Positions 10,470 to 19,951 of a stretch of DNA of 64,000 nucleotides are shown piece after piece (the first letter of the stretch is position 1; the number at the start of each line of letters is the position of its first letter). The stretch is taken from contig CAXAMN010006591.1 in assembly GCA_963970005.1 (NCBI GenBank), positions 14,365 through 78,364 of the forward strand, given 5' to 3'. The notes beneath the pieces are model-generated. The model saw only the letters and a program-made list of their open reading frames with translations. It was not told the origin of the DNA and ran no database searches. Source of the DNA: Durusdinium trenchii (lineage: Eukaryota > Sar > Dinophyceae > Suessiales > Symbiodiniaceae). The position numbers and the translations under genes are program-made.

Positions 10470-11742
10470 AGACTTGGGGCTGCCCAGGCATCCCAAGAAG
10501 GCGGTCACTCAGGAGGTCAAGGCAGAGGTGCAGGGAGCTTGGCTTGATAGGGAGGCAGGTACCGCATCACCAAAAGGTTCAAAGGTAGTCAAGTATGTGA
10601 GGCTTGCGTGTGAACTGTTGATTCGAGGATGTGCGTCACAGAAGGAGTTGCAGATTGTGAGAGGAGGCTTTGTGTACGTTGCGATGTTGCGACGGCCTCT
10701 TCTAGCCGGGTTGAATACCTTGTGGAGGCGCATCATAGAATTAGGGGACTCAGGTAAGAAACGTGAGGCGTTGGGCGAGCATGTTGAGTTGGAACTGCTA
10801 AGGTTCATTGCGCTGACCCCTCTGGCCTTCATGGACTTCCGCACCATGATCTCTGAGCGTGCCACGGCTAGCGACGCGTCGACCAGTGGAGGCGGCTTGT
10901 GCGTGAGCAAGGAGTTGTCACCCTACGGTGCAGCAGCGGCCCGGGCGCAGACTAGGGGAGACGTTCTCTCCCAAGATGACATTGAGCCTATCTTGGTGGT
11001 GTCGTTGTTTGACGGCGTTGGCGCCCTACGCGTGGCGGTTGATGCTCTCCGTGTCCCAGTTGCTGGTTACGTGTCGGCTGAGATCTCGGAGGACGCTCGA
11101 AGAGTAGTTGAGAGTTGGTTCCCGGAGGTCAGGCGCATCACGGACGTCAAGGACATCGATGTGAACGAGGTGAGCAATTGGAGTCTGTTGTATCCCGGGG
11201 TGAGCGCCGTCATCCTGGGAGCGGGACCGCCATGCCAATGCGTCTCAGGATTGAACAGTGATAGGAAGGGGGCGCTGCGTGACGCTAGGTCGTATCTGTT
11301 TTCACATGTCCCGCGTGTGGAGCTGTTGTTGCGTCGTTTCTTCAAATGGTGCCCGGTGTTCCGGCTTGCTGAAAACGTGGCCTCGATGGATGTCAAGGAC
11401 TGCGAGGTTATGAATGAGGCATATGAAGGACGCCCATGGCTAGTCGACGCAGGTGGCATTAGTTTAGCCCGTAGGCCCAGGCTCTACTGGTTTAACTGGG
11501 AGCCGCTAGAATGCAAAGGTGCCCTCAAAGTGGACAGTGAGCGTCAGCGCTTACCCTTACCTGGCAGGCTACAATTGCAGGCAGACGTGGAGGAGAAGGA
11601 CTTCCTGGAACCAGGGTGGCGCCGGGTAGAACCTACACAGGTTTTGCCAACCTTTACCACCTCTCGACCATCTGCGAAGACGCAAGCCCGCAGGCTTAGA
11701 GTTGTGCACTGCCGAGGACTTGTTGCGTTGGAAGGAGGATGA
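10444..11742 (+). CDS. RT thumb, RNase H first half and methyltransferase motifs I-VIII
   Basis: This is the downstream part of a 504-codon frame, one of the longest in the window. It reads QTYEDLGLPRHPKKAV (RT thumb), GFVYVAMLRRPLLAGLNTLW, then the first RNase H strands ASDASTSGGG (catalytic Asp codon 10873-10875). It passes straight into a C5 methyltransferase: motif I SLFDGVG (11002-11022), motif IV GPPCQC with catalytic Cys at 11233-11235, motif VI ENV (11371-11379), and motif VIII RRPRLYW (11470-11490). The frame ends at 11742, but homology leaves it near 11695, where a 1-nt shift leads to motifs IX-X. Confidence 0.85.
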   Translation, partial: TLAVRQTYEDLGLPRHPKKAVTQEVKAEVQGAWLDREAGTASPKGSKVVKYVRLACELLIRGCASQKELQIVRGGFVYVAMLRRPLLAGLNTLWRRIIELGDSGKKREALGEHVELELLRFIALTPLAFMDFRTMISERATASDASTSGGGLCVSKELSPYGAAAARAQTRGDVLSQDDIEPILVVSLFDGVGALRVAVDALRVPVAGYVSAEISEDARRVVESWFPEVRRITDVKDIDVNEVSNWSLLYPGVSAVILGAGPPCQCVSGLNSDRKGALRDARSYLFSHVPRVELLLRRFFKWCPVFRLAENVASMDVKDCEVMNEAYEGRPWLVDAGGISLARRPRLYWFNWEPLECKGALKVDSERQRLPLPGRLQLQADVEEKDFLEPGWRRVEPTQVLPTFTTSRPSAKTQARRLRVVHCRGLVALEGG

Positions 11743-11985
11743 TCATCGTTTCCCGCCTTACCAATACAAAGCAGTGAACTGTGTCACAAACGGACTCGTG
11801 AAGCGTGTTCCCAATGTCAGGGAGCGGGAGTGTATCCTTGGATTCCCCTTGGACTATACAGCAAAGTGCTATCCCAAAGGCCAACAAAACAAAACGTCAT
11901 GGAATGACTGTCGCCTGACGCTTTTGGGTAACACATGGTCTGTTCCGGTGGTTCGTTACCTTCTCCACTCCCTCTTCTACACGTT
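10990..11985 (+). other. DNMT3-like C5-cytosine methyltransferase domain
   Basis: The domain transfers a methyl group from S-adenosylmethionine to cytosine C5. All key motifs are visible: FxGxG (SAM binding), PCQ (nucleophile), ENV, RPRLYW, then in the next frame GFPLDY and LLGNTWSVPVVRYLL (about 11921-11965). RPRLYW with the final LLGxxWSVPV points to the DNMT3 group rather than DNMT1 or bacterial Dcm. No PWWP, ADD or other reader domain is attached, so it is a bare catalytic domain. One frameshift (about 11695-11705) separates motif VIII from IX, so as assembled no single frame gives a full enzyme. It is flanked on both sides by RNase H halves. Confidence 0.85.
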
Positions 11986-12583
11986 GGGGCTTGTCGAACC
12001 ATTGAGTGTGCAGGAGCTGTTGAAGCGGTTGACTCCAGGGGAGGAAGATCACCTCCCAAGTCTTCTGTTGCGCCCTCCGATGCGCCGGACAACACAAGCC
12101 GGAGTTCCAGGACAAGGACTTGTGCGTAAGCTCTTGGGCCAAATTTCCGTCAAGGGCGAAGACTTGTTGCTTCAGATGGGGACAGATATTCCAGCTCGCT
12201 ACCACCGTTTGCGAGCGTCTATTCCAGGCAAACTGTGGCGCTGGCGTGAGGTTGCAGGCTGGCGCTGGACAGGCGAAGCTGAACACATCAATGTCCTCGA
12301 ATTGCGTGCTGTCAAGACTTTGTTGGCATGGCGTATCCGGGAGTTGAAGGAGCAACGGTCTCGTTTCCTGCACCTCGTTGATTCATTGGTTGTACTACAT
12401 GCACTCTCACGGGGGAGATCCAGTTCACGCAAGCTTAGGAGAACCCTTGCCAAGATATCCGCAATGCTGTTGGCTAGTGGCCTTCAAGGTACCTGGGGGT
12501 ACATTGACACACACCAGAACCCGGCGGACGAGCCGTCTCGCCGGCCCCTACATCGCAAATGGGTAAGAAAGCACCAAAAGTAG
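11702..12583 (+). CDS. Methyltransferase motifs IX-X and RNase H second half
   Basis: This 293-codon frame begins within the overlap with the preceding frame and carries the end of the methyltransferase. A linker of about 90 residues (LLKRLTPGEEDHLPS and on) follows. The remainder of RNase H comes next: HINVLELRAV with catalytic Glu at 12299-12301, HLVDSLVVLHAL with Asp at 12380-12382, and THQNPADEPSR with the last Asp at 12527-12529. With the Asp at 10873 all four catalytic acids are present, though split by about 1.4 kb of insert. The frame overlaps the recombinase start by 25 nt. Confidence 0.85.
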   Translation: MCTAEDLLRWKEDDHRFPPYQYKAVNCVTNGLVKRVPNVRERECILGFPLDYTAKCYPKGQQNKTSWNDCRLTLLGNTWSVPVVRYLLHSLFYTLGLVEPLSVQELLKRLTPGEEDHLPSLLLRPPMRRTTQAGVPGQGLVRKLLGQISVKGEDLLLQMGTDIPARYHRLRASIPGKLWRWREVAGWRWTGEAEHINVLELRAVKTLLAWRIRELKEQRSRFLHLVDSLVVLHALSRGRSSSRKLRRTLAKISAMLLASGLQGTWGYIDTHQNPADEPSRRPLHRKWVRKHQK

Positions 12584-13606
12584 TGGAAGGTCGCAGCCAG
12601 CAGCAGCGAAAGGCGGTAAGACAAAAGCTTGGCAAGTTAAAGGGTTTAACAGTACAACCACGTACCCGACAGAGGTATGAGGCTAGTTTGCAGCAGTTCT
12701 TCTCCTGGTTGGAACGGGAGGGCCTTTCCCTCCCAAAACGAGTCGCACAGATGGACAACTTGGTCAGTGACTACCTTGAATACTTATGGGCTGAGGGACA
12801 TGGCAAATCTGAGGCAAACAATGCTCTTGCAGCACTTCAAGACTTTGACCCGAATTTGCGTCGAAAGCTTCCGGGAAGCTGGCGATTACTGAAGGCCTGG
12901 TCGACAGCGGAGATCCCAAACCGGGCTCCGCCGATGACGATAGGATTGCTCGATGCCCTTTGCGGTTGGGCCGTGATGCAAGGACTTCCAGACTTTGCCT
13001 TGTCTCTGAGGGTTGCATTTTTTGGACTCCTGCGGACAGGCGAACTTTTAAGCTTGACCTCGAAAGATGTGTACATTGCGGGGCCCAAGGGGCCAGCGGT
13101 CATTTCGCTTGGACTCACCGGGTCAGGGGGCCAGTGAGAGCGTCACTATAGTGGACACCTCAGTACTACCGTCGTTGTACAGTTGGAAGCGCCGAAGCTC
13201 GGCCAACTCATACTTAACCTCCAAACCCCATGCTTGGCGCAAGACTTTTAAGCAAGCCATTGCTGGACTTCAGCTCACCGCGCTTGGCCTGCGCCCGTAC
13301 TCGTTACGGCGTGGGGGGGCCACGTTTTTCTCCCAACACCACGGAAGTTTCGATAAATTGCTGCTCCAAGGGAGGTGGGCAGCAGCAAAAACCGCCCGAA
13401 TATACCTGAACGAGGGTTTAGCACAGTTGTCAGAGATGCAGGTTCCTAATTCGCGTCTGCGGACCTATGCAAGTTTTTACCTTCAGAACCCGATCCTTGA
13501 GCCTGGGCCCCGGAAGGCGCCCAGGTCGGGGGGGCGTGGAAGAGCCAATAAAAGCGTCTTTTTTCTGCGTGAGAGGCAAAAGAGGCTTCCTGATGGGGAG
13601 ATCTAA
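12559..13606 (+). pseudogene. Tyrosine recombinase of the DNMT-bearing element
   Basis: The start ATG at 12559 lies inside the end of the RNase H frame. The N-terminal SAM-like DNA-binding domain includes RTRQRYEASLQQFFSWLERE. The catalytic Arg lies in GLLRTGELLSL (codon 13033-13035). After a frameshift near 13130 come RPYSLRRGGATFF (second Arg 13307-13309; the usual His of HxxR is Tyr), GRWAA, and the nucleophile Tyr in ARIYLNEG (13403-13405). In the family this enzyme integrates a circular cDNA without target duplication. The C-terminus (KSVFFLRERQKR) overlaps the first B repeat. The frameshift makes this copy non-functional as assembled. Confidence 0.85.
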
Positions 13607-14585
13607 CAGGAAGTTTGTTCCTCTAGAGTGTTCGGGCCCAGGGGGCTCCGGTATGGCGGAAGCAGTCCTGGGGGGCACTGGGGGGCACTCACCTTTCTCT
13701 GGTCTGGCGGAAAAGGCTGAGTGTCGGGGCCCCGAAGAGGAGAATTTGTGGTTCCAAGCACCATTGGTGCTCTGTTCTTGGACAAACCTGCTGCAACGCG
13801 TGAAAAAATGACCGGCGGCTGTGCTTGGATTAATACCTCGTAATTAAGCACAGAGTCAGTCCTTTTTCACCGTAGCATCGGGCTCAAAAAGGCACCCCCA
13901 CCGCACCCGTTGTTGGTGTGAAGGTTGTCCAATAAAAGCGTCATTTTTCTGCATGAGAGGGGTTGAGGGAAAGAACACCAAAAGAGGCTTCCTGATGGGG
14001 AGATCTAACAGGAAGTTTGTTCCTCTAGAGTGTTCGGGCCCAGGGGGCTCCGGTATGGCGGAAGGTATGGCGGAAGCAGTCCTGGGGGGCACTGGGGGGC
14101 ACTCACCTTTCTCTGGTCTGGCGGGAAAGGCTGAGTGTCGGGGCCAGCACCGTTGGTGCTCTGTTCTTGGACAAACCTGCTGCAACGCGTGAAAAAATGA
14201 CCGGCGGCTGTGCTTGGATTAATGTCCTCATAATTAAGCACAGAGTCAGTCCTTTTTCACCGTAGCATCGGGCTCAAAAAGGCACCCCCACCGCACCCGT
14301 TGTTGGTGTGAAGGTTGTCCAATAAAAGCGTCTTTTTTCTGCATGAGAGGGGTTGAGGGAAAGATGGGGGGATCTAGCAGGAAGTTTGTTCCTCTAGAGT
14401 GTTCGGGCCCAGGGGGCTCCGGTATGGCGGAAGCAGTCCTGGCGGGCACTGGGGGGCACTCACCTTTCTCTGGTCTGGCAGGAAAGGCTGAGTGTCGGGG
14501 CCGCGAAGAGGAGAATTTGTGGTTCCAAGCACCGTTGGTGCTCTGTTCTTGGACAAACCTGCTGCAACGCGTGAAAAAATGACCG
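13547..14585 (+). repeat. 3' split-direct-repeat array (B-A-B-A-B)
   Basis: B units start with AATAAAAGCGTC at 13547, 13931 and 14321, spaced 384 and 390 bp. They include the landmark GATCTAACAGGAAGTTTG (GATCTAGCAGGAAGTTTG in the third) and end near GAAAAAATGACCGGCG. Core A copies at 13827-13892 and 14216-14282 lie between them, followed by about 38 bp ending in GGTTGTCC. The third B ends at about 14585, where unrelated sequence begins. AATAAA at each B start could serve as a polyadenylation signal; that is inference. Small deletions distinguish the copies. Confidence 0.9.
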
Positions 14586-17450
14586 GCGTGTGCTTATATA
14601 CACTTGCCTGGAACAAGTAGTGTAGCCAAGGGAAAACAACTTGCTGGTACTGGAGGCCATAACAAAACCTGCACATCAAGATCAAAAGACCAAACTGATC
14701 ATTGGGGCCATGTATACTACTAATGCTACTGCTACTCGACAAGATGCTTGTCCGACGAGATGCAATCGCAAAAAAGGAGGAAACTAAATCAAGCTAAAAC
14801 ACATCTCTGCGCTTTCACTCTGTGGCGTGATGTTTTGGCTTGTTCCATGGGCAGCTAATTGCATATTTTGACCCCCCATTGCTGTTGTGAGACTGATCTG
14901 GCAGGTGATTTCAGTTTGTCAGAGCATGCAGTTGAGTAGAAGAGGCCTTGCAATCAGGCCCATTGTGCCGGAAGTTTGTTGCAGAATTGAGAAGGTGACT
15001 TTCCGGTGTTCATGGCTTTGGACCCGCACTTGGTCCTGTACGCTGCCCAAGCCCAAACGAGTAGAATTTGCAAACTCTTTCTGAGGCATCTTTGCCATTT
15101 CTTAGCCCGGAGGCATACCGACAGGATCGGGAACTTTCATGCTGGTGCGAATGCAAGAGGGTTCTGGGAGGTGGCAAATTCAAAGTAGCTGGCCTGTGCG
15201 ATGCCAGGGGCGGGAAAAGGTTGATTCGCTGATTGCAGCTGCGTGCAAGCATGCTGCAAACCGAGTGGTGGCCCAAGCGCAGAATTTTATATAGTCCAGT
15301 TTGCTCGCTGTTGCGGATGCTTTGCATTCTTTTGGACTGAAGTGCATTGTGTAAATGACCTCTGAAGATACGCATGCTAGCTAGCCTGCATGTCGCTCAG
15401 TTTTTCCAAACTAAAATTCCAACTCAACAGTGTGACCCAAAGGATGGCAAACGCTCCCAAAAGGGCCTTGATGTATATGCCCCTGGATTCAGATAGAATG
15501 AAACCTTGTCACAGAGTCATGCAGGTGAAGCTATTGGTTATAATTGTTACTAGACAGGCGCAGTCTTCGAACCCGCACAGCACCTGCCAATTCTTTAAGC
15601 TCGTCCCATGTCTGGAGTTGGTTTGCAGGGTGTTGAGGTTACTGCACGTTGCAGCAGGAGCCTCTTCAGGATTCCAAATTGAAAGGCTTAGCTTTTTTGC
15701 AATCGATCGGTGTATCAGTGATGTTTGGAATATTTGTTCTGTTCGACTCTTGGATGTTTTTCACATCACCACCCTGTCTGTTTGAGGAAGCTGCCTGGAA
15801 GTCAACGCTCCGCATCTTTAAGAGCAAGGATAGCTTTGACAGGTTGGAGGACACTGGAAAGAACAAGCGTTGCGCATTTCTAAGCTTTCTATTGGCAATG
15901 CTCGGCTTGAGAGGAACTTCTTCGAAGTGTGAAGCAACTTTCAAAGCAGGGCTGGTCTTTACAGGCGAGACATGGATGACAAGGGCCCAGGGCCTTGATT
16001 GAGGCAGATGGAGTTGGCTTGATACCAGCTTCTTACACATCGGCTGAGCTTATCATGACCAAAGTGGACCGCTACTCTTGCACTTCAACCTCACAACACC
16101 GGCAGCCCTTCGATTTTCTCCAACTGCCAAGCTGGGGGTCGTCAGCCATAGTAAAGACTTTGGAGCAGTTCGGAGCAGCAGAGCAAAGTTCCCGAGCAGG
16201 TTCCGGTGCAAGATCCGTCTTGAAAAAACACCACGTGGTGCTTCAAAGGGTGTTCCTTCAACACCAGCTTATGTACCTCAAACACCTGCAGGTTTTTAAT
16301 TCACAGCGCTTCGCGCTCGAAGCCGCGCGGAGTGTGTGCGTTTGTCTCGGTCGGTCTGTTTAGGTCTGTCAGTCTGTGTTTCAGTCGGACGAATGCGCCA
16401 AGGAGGTCAATAATGCAGTTTCCCCGGAGTGCACAGGCATCCGCGATGTCGATAATGCATCGTCACCTGGCCTGCATATCCGGCATAACGTTTTTTGTCA
16501 AAAACAATGTCAAACGTTATCAATCTTCAAAAACACTGCAACGCACAGCATTTCGTAATTCAAAGTAGGCCTCCCTCGGCTAAAGCTTAGGATTTCTTCT
16601 AGCAGCCTAGCAGATTTCTTGCGGTTTGTACAAGCCTCCACAACGCCTCGGCACCTTCAGTGCAGGCGGGTTTGAATCACAGTAAGGTTGCGCTGGGTGT
16701 TTGGTGGGAGATGTTTGGGTATCAGTGACCTTGGCTTGAGTTGAACCTTTTTTGCGCGCTATTAGGAATTCTTGTTTGTGGCTATCCCAGAAAGTGCAGA
16801 AACTGTGGGATGGAAGTGGGAAGAGGTAGAGAAAATACTGGGAAAGGAGTGGGGCAACATGGGGCACCAGCCTAGAATCGGGAAAGCCATGGGAAAATGT
16901 GGAAGAAGTGGGTGGACCATAAGCCATCCATGAGAGGACGCTGGGGAATGCAATGGTGACCGCAGGAGATTTTCCACCAGAGTCAAGAAGAGATGAACTG
17001 CTGCTGGGGAAAATCTGAGGTTTTGCCATAAATGCAGGATTTATTGGGGTGGTTGCTGTTTTGTGGGTTTTTTGAAGGATTTTTGAAGTACAATTTTTGG
17101 GAACAGAAATGGTGAAGCCATTCTGTGTGCAGCGGTATGTGATGTAGTCCTTTGAAAGCAGCTTCCTTTAAGTTGCAGAGCACTTGGCAAATATGATGAG
17201 GTGCCGCTATGGGCCGCTATGGGCGTAGTGCTGACATGTCATGATGGTGGCCTCCTACCATGCGTTTTTTTGGCCAACCTGCTTACATGTTGTATATGTT
17301 GTACCTCTGGGGCACCAAGATGTTGCGACGATGAATGGTGTCATGATGCTTTGTTGCGTATAGCCGTCACGCAGACGCGCGCTAGCGTGCTAACAGCTGC
17401 ATTGTCATGCTGACGCGCGGAAATCGGATTGAGGTGTCGTGCTAGCTGCT
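14586..17450. other. No recognisable gene
   Basis: Only short competing open frames occur, the longest 15390-15785 and 15649-16002 on the plus strand and 16607-17029 on the minus strand. None has a motif I know. At 16160-16215 lies a small piece resembling the GAGCAGGTTCC minisatellite found at 21.0 kb. Confidence 0.4.
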
Positions 17451-17718
17451 AATGTATTGTGGGAGTCCAACGCCGCTTCAGGGAACCCTTGAACCTCGGA
17501 ACTCTGAGCACTGTCAGGCGCAAACAAAGGGCGGATTTTTTCAGTTATTTAAAGGCTTACGCCTAACAGCCGGGCGCCGGCGCACTAGGGTCTGTGTAGG
17601 GCTGGGTCGGCACGTGCACTATCGGGGGTGTACAGGGCCCTGGGTGGGGGCAAGGTGGGAAACTGCTCGGCGTTGGAGACGGGGGCCGGGTCTGGGGCAC
17701 AAGTTAAGCTATCTGGTG

Positions 17719-17870
17719 CGCATCTTGGCCCTAGGTTGGGCCCATGTGGTCTATGTTGGGCACATCTTGGGCCCATGTTGAGCCTATGTTGAGCCTGTGT
17801 TAGGCCTATGTTGGCCGAGGTTGGGCCTACGTTGGCCCCACGTTGGCCTATGTTGGCCCTATGTTGAGCC
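17719..17870. repeat. Degenerate 10-12 bp minisatellite (TTGGGCCCATGT type)
   Basis: About 13 imperfect units vary on TTGGCCTATGT, TTGGGCCTACGT and TTGAGCCTATGT. Read on the minus strand the array encodes repeated ANIGP/HRPNMGP-like peptides, which is only a shadow of the repeat. Unit drift indicates an old array. Confidence 0.8.
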
Positions 17871-18118
17871 ATCTTGGAGGTAAGTCGTCTGGAGGGCCTC
17901 TACCCACAAAATGTCGATTAAGCCTGTCCGCCCGGCCCGCATTACCGACACCACCCTTGAAAAACACAGCATTTTTGCATTTTCCCTTTTCCCCGCATCG
18001 TACTTCGATATGCGCAATAAACCCTGTAAAACACAGTGTTTTTTATACCTCACACACACGATGCACTGTAAATTACAGGGGCATCAGTGAACCGGTGGTC
18101 CGCCCGTTTTGTTGACGA

Positions 18119-18242
18119 GGGTCGGCGGCAGCCGGCGCGACCGTCTATAACCTTCGGTTACCACCGAAGGCCCTCCGGGCATGCCACGGGCGTCCTGGCC
18201 GGCGCCCGGATTTACCAGGCTACCGCCTGCAGCCGCCGACCC
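18119..18242. other. GC-rich cloverleaf-like inverted repeat
   Basis: The outer arms 18119-18137 and 18224-18242 can pair over 19 bp with two mismatches (11 uninterrupted: GGGTCGGCGGC / GCCGCCGACCC). Between them lie two perfect hairpins: CCTTCGGT/ACCGAAGG at 18151-18170 (8 bp) and TCCGGGC/GCCCGGA at 18174-18210 (7 bp). The second encloses GCCA/TGGC. The result is a compact three-way-junction fold. No tRNA boxes or hammerhead core are seen. It could be a structured RNA, a SINE-like remnant or a DNA hairpin; I cannot assign it. Confidence 0.7.
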
Positions 18243-18340
18243 CCAAGGGATAGAACCTTAGCGCTAGCCTTGCTGTAGCCAGAGAGATTTAGCCGTAGCC
18301 TTTAGCTGTAGCTCGAAGCCAGACGGCCCCTAGCAAGATT

Positions 18341-19740
18341 GCGACGTGGATTGTTCAACATCTTGCTATCCCAATTGATTTACATCATGGGGTTTTGTTG
18401 TAGAAGGGAGTTGTAGGATGTCAAAGGAGGTTTTAGTTTCCCAGGTCTGCGTAGAAAATTGTGAACCTATTTTCTTCCATTGTTGTAATCATGCTTTTGT
18501 TAGGTTTTCGGCTGGATGCTTTTCCATTAATTTTCTAGCACTTCCTCTTGTATTTAGGTTCCCAGATTTGCCCAAAAATTGATTAACCTATTGTTAACCT
18601 ATTTGATTCTAGTGTTCCCGGCCAATGCCCTGGAATTTTCCTAGGAATGCTCTAGGCTTTGTTTAGATTTTGCGCTGGGCGAGGTCCGGCCAGTGCCCGT
18701 GGTAACGTGAAAGGCTCTGGTAAGATTTTCGCATGCCTGTCAGGCGCCCGTGTCCGCGCCGTGTGGCGTGTTGGTTCTAGGACGGAGCAGCGCAAACGGA
18801 AGCTCGGGCAGGTGGTGGCGAGGTTCTCGCGCCAGCGAGGGAAGAGACCGTAGCCTTGTACATGCGGGCGGCGCGCGTGGATACTGCAGAATACTCACTG
18901 GGTGGCCTATACAATGGTTGGGGAAGAGATTTTTCTCTGTGATTCCTTGAAGCCGCGGCCTGAAAAAATATCTGCAGCCGCGCTGGCAGCTACGCTGCCG
19001 CACTGCCCGACGTACGCCATCCGTGCATAGCTGCTCCTGGAAGCCCCCCGGACGCGTGCCGCGCAGTGTCACGTCGTCTCGCGCGACGCAGTCGCCAAAG
19101 GGAACACCTGCAAGAAAAAAGGCCACGGAAGGGAGCTGCTGGGCCAGGCAGCTCGTGGCCGTGCGTGGGTGGACCGCGGGTTTTTTTCCCGGACTTTCTC
19201 TGTTTTTTCACGATAATCCTGTCGTTGTCTAAGGGCGCCGTGTTGTTGTTTTAGGTTCCCTGATTTTCGAAGAAAAGTGCGAACCCATTTGCCGTGCTCT
19301 GTTCTGCCTACTTTGGGGGCGCTTCCCTCGGGGTTTGGCGGCGCCTGAAGCATCCAGCCGAAAACGTAACAAAATCTAGACAAAGCCTAGAGCATTCCTA
19401 GGAAAATGTTGGAAAAGCCTTTGAAAATCCCATAGGTTAGCAAAAGGTTAACAATTTTTTGAAGAAATCTGGGAACCTAAAAACAAGAGGAAGCGCTAGA
19501 AAGTTCTTGGAAAAGCATCCAGCCGAAAACGTAACCAAATCTAGACAAATCCTAGAGCATTCCTACAAAATGCTGGAAAAGCCTTTGAAAATCCCATAAA
19601 TCCAACAGAAAACGTGACAAAATCTACGAAAAAGCAAGGGCATTGGCCGGGACCACGCCGCGACCAGCCCGCGCGGGTGGAGAGGGTGCCCCAAGATGTA
19701 AATCAATTGGGATGGCAGAATCTTGGACAATCCAGGTCGC
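18341..19740. repeat. Large fold-back inverted repeat
   Basis: Left arm 18341-18673 and right arm 19368-19740 are inverted copies in three collinear blocks: 18341-18394 with 19685-19740 (carries CCCAATTGATTTACATC), 18502-18600 with 19434-19543 (carries TTTTCGGCTGGATGCTTTTC), and 18626-18673 with 19368-19415 (carries TTTTCCTAGGAATGCTCTAG). The loop is about 695 bp. The right arm also contains a direct duplication of about 75 bp, from about 19349 and from about 19513. No transposase is encoded. It resembles a fold-back or MITE-type element. Confidence 0.8.
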
Positions 19741-19790
19741 CATCACGTCGCAATCACGTCGCAATCGCGTCGCTGTCACGTCGCTTTTTG
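19737..19790. repeat. Short tandem of CACGTCGCAAT-like units
   Basis: Four to five units of 10-11 bp (ATCACGTCGCA, ATCGCGTCGCT, GTCACGTCGCT) abut the right arm of the fold-back repeat. Each contains CG dinucleotides. Confidence 0.6.
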
Positions 19791-19836
19791 GTCGGGATTT
19801 CGTCACTGCAACAAAGTTCCGGAGGGGTAGGGGAGG

Positions 19837-19951
19837 TAAGGTCTAAGTCTAAGTCTAAGGCTAAGGCTAAGGCTAAGGCTGAGGCTGAGGCTTAAGTCTA
19901 AGGCTAAGGCTTAAGGCTAAGGGTAAGGCTAAGGCTTAAGGCTAAGGCTAA
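19837..19951. repeat. GGCTAA hexanucleotide array
   Basis: About 19 units of GGCTAA with variants GTCTAA, GGCTGA, GGCTTAA and GGGTAA. The complementary strand reads TTAGCC, near to but not the same as the algal telomere TTTAGGG. The indels in units (GGCTTAA) show decay. Confidence 0.85.

Larger units (their letters stand above)
6811..14585 (+). mobile_element. DIRS/Ngaro-like YR retrotransposon carrying a DNMT3-like methyltransferase
   Basis: One element is bounded by related terminal repeats and holds, in order: gag, RT, first half of RNase H, C5-cytosine methyltransferase, second half of RNase H, and tyrosine recombinase. A 67-bp core at 6811-6877 recurs identically at 14216-14282 and slightly diverged at 13827-13892. 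These alternate with a 265-285 bp B unit. Left core, ORFs, then B-A-B-A-B is the split-direct-repeat layout of Ngaro-type elements with one extra unit. No integrase or protease is seen, as expected for YR retroelements. Retrotransposons with captured DNMTs are described in dinoflagellates and charophytes (de Mendoza et al. 2018). Only a few frameshifts break it, so it is younger than its neighbours. Confidence 0.85.

Noticed and set aside
16229-16240. CACCACGTGGTG palindrome as a regulatory site
   Set aside because: A single perfect palindrome with an E-box/G-box core, no gene nearby, and no support for function.
6344-17494. Shared 14-mer GGGAACCCTTGAAC at 6344 and 17481
   Set aside because: Similarity does not extend on either side, so it is not evidence of a repeat.
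18108-18245. Hammerhead ribozyme
   Set aside because: GTTGACGAG precedes the outer stem but the conserved CTGATGAG and GAAA core is absent.
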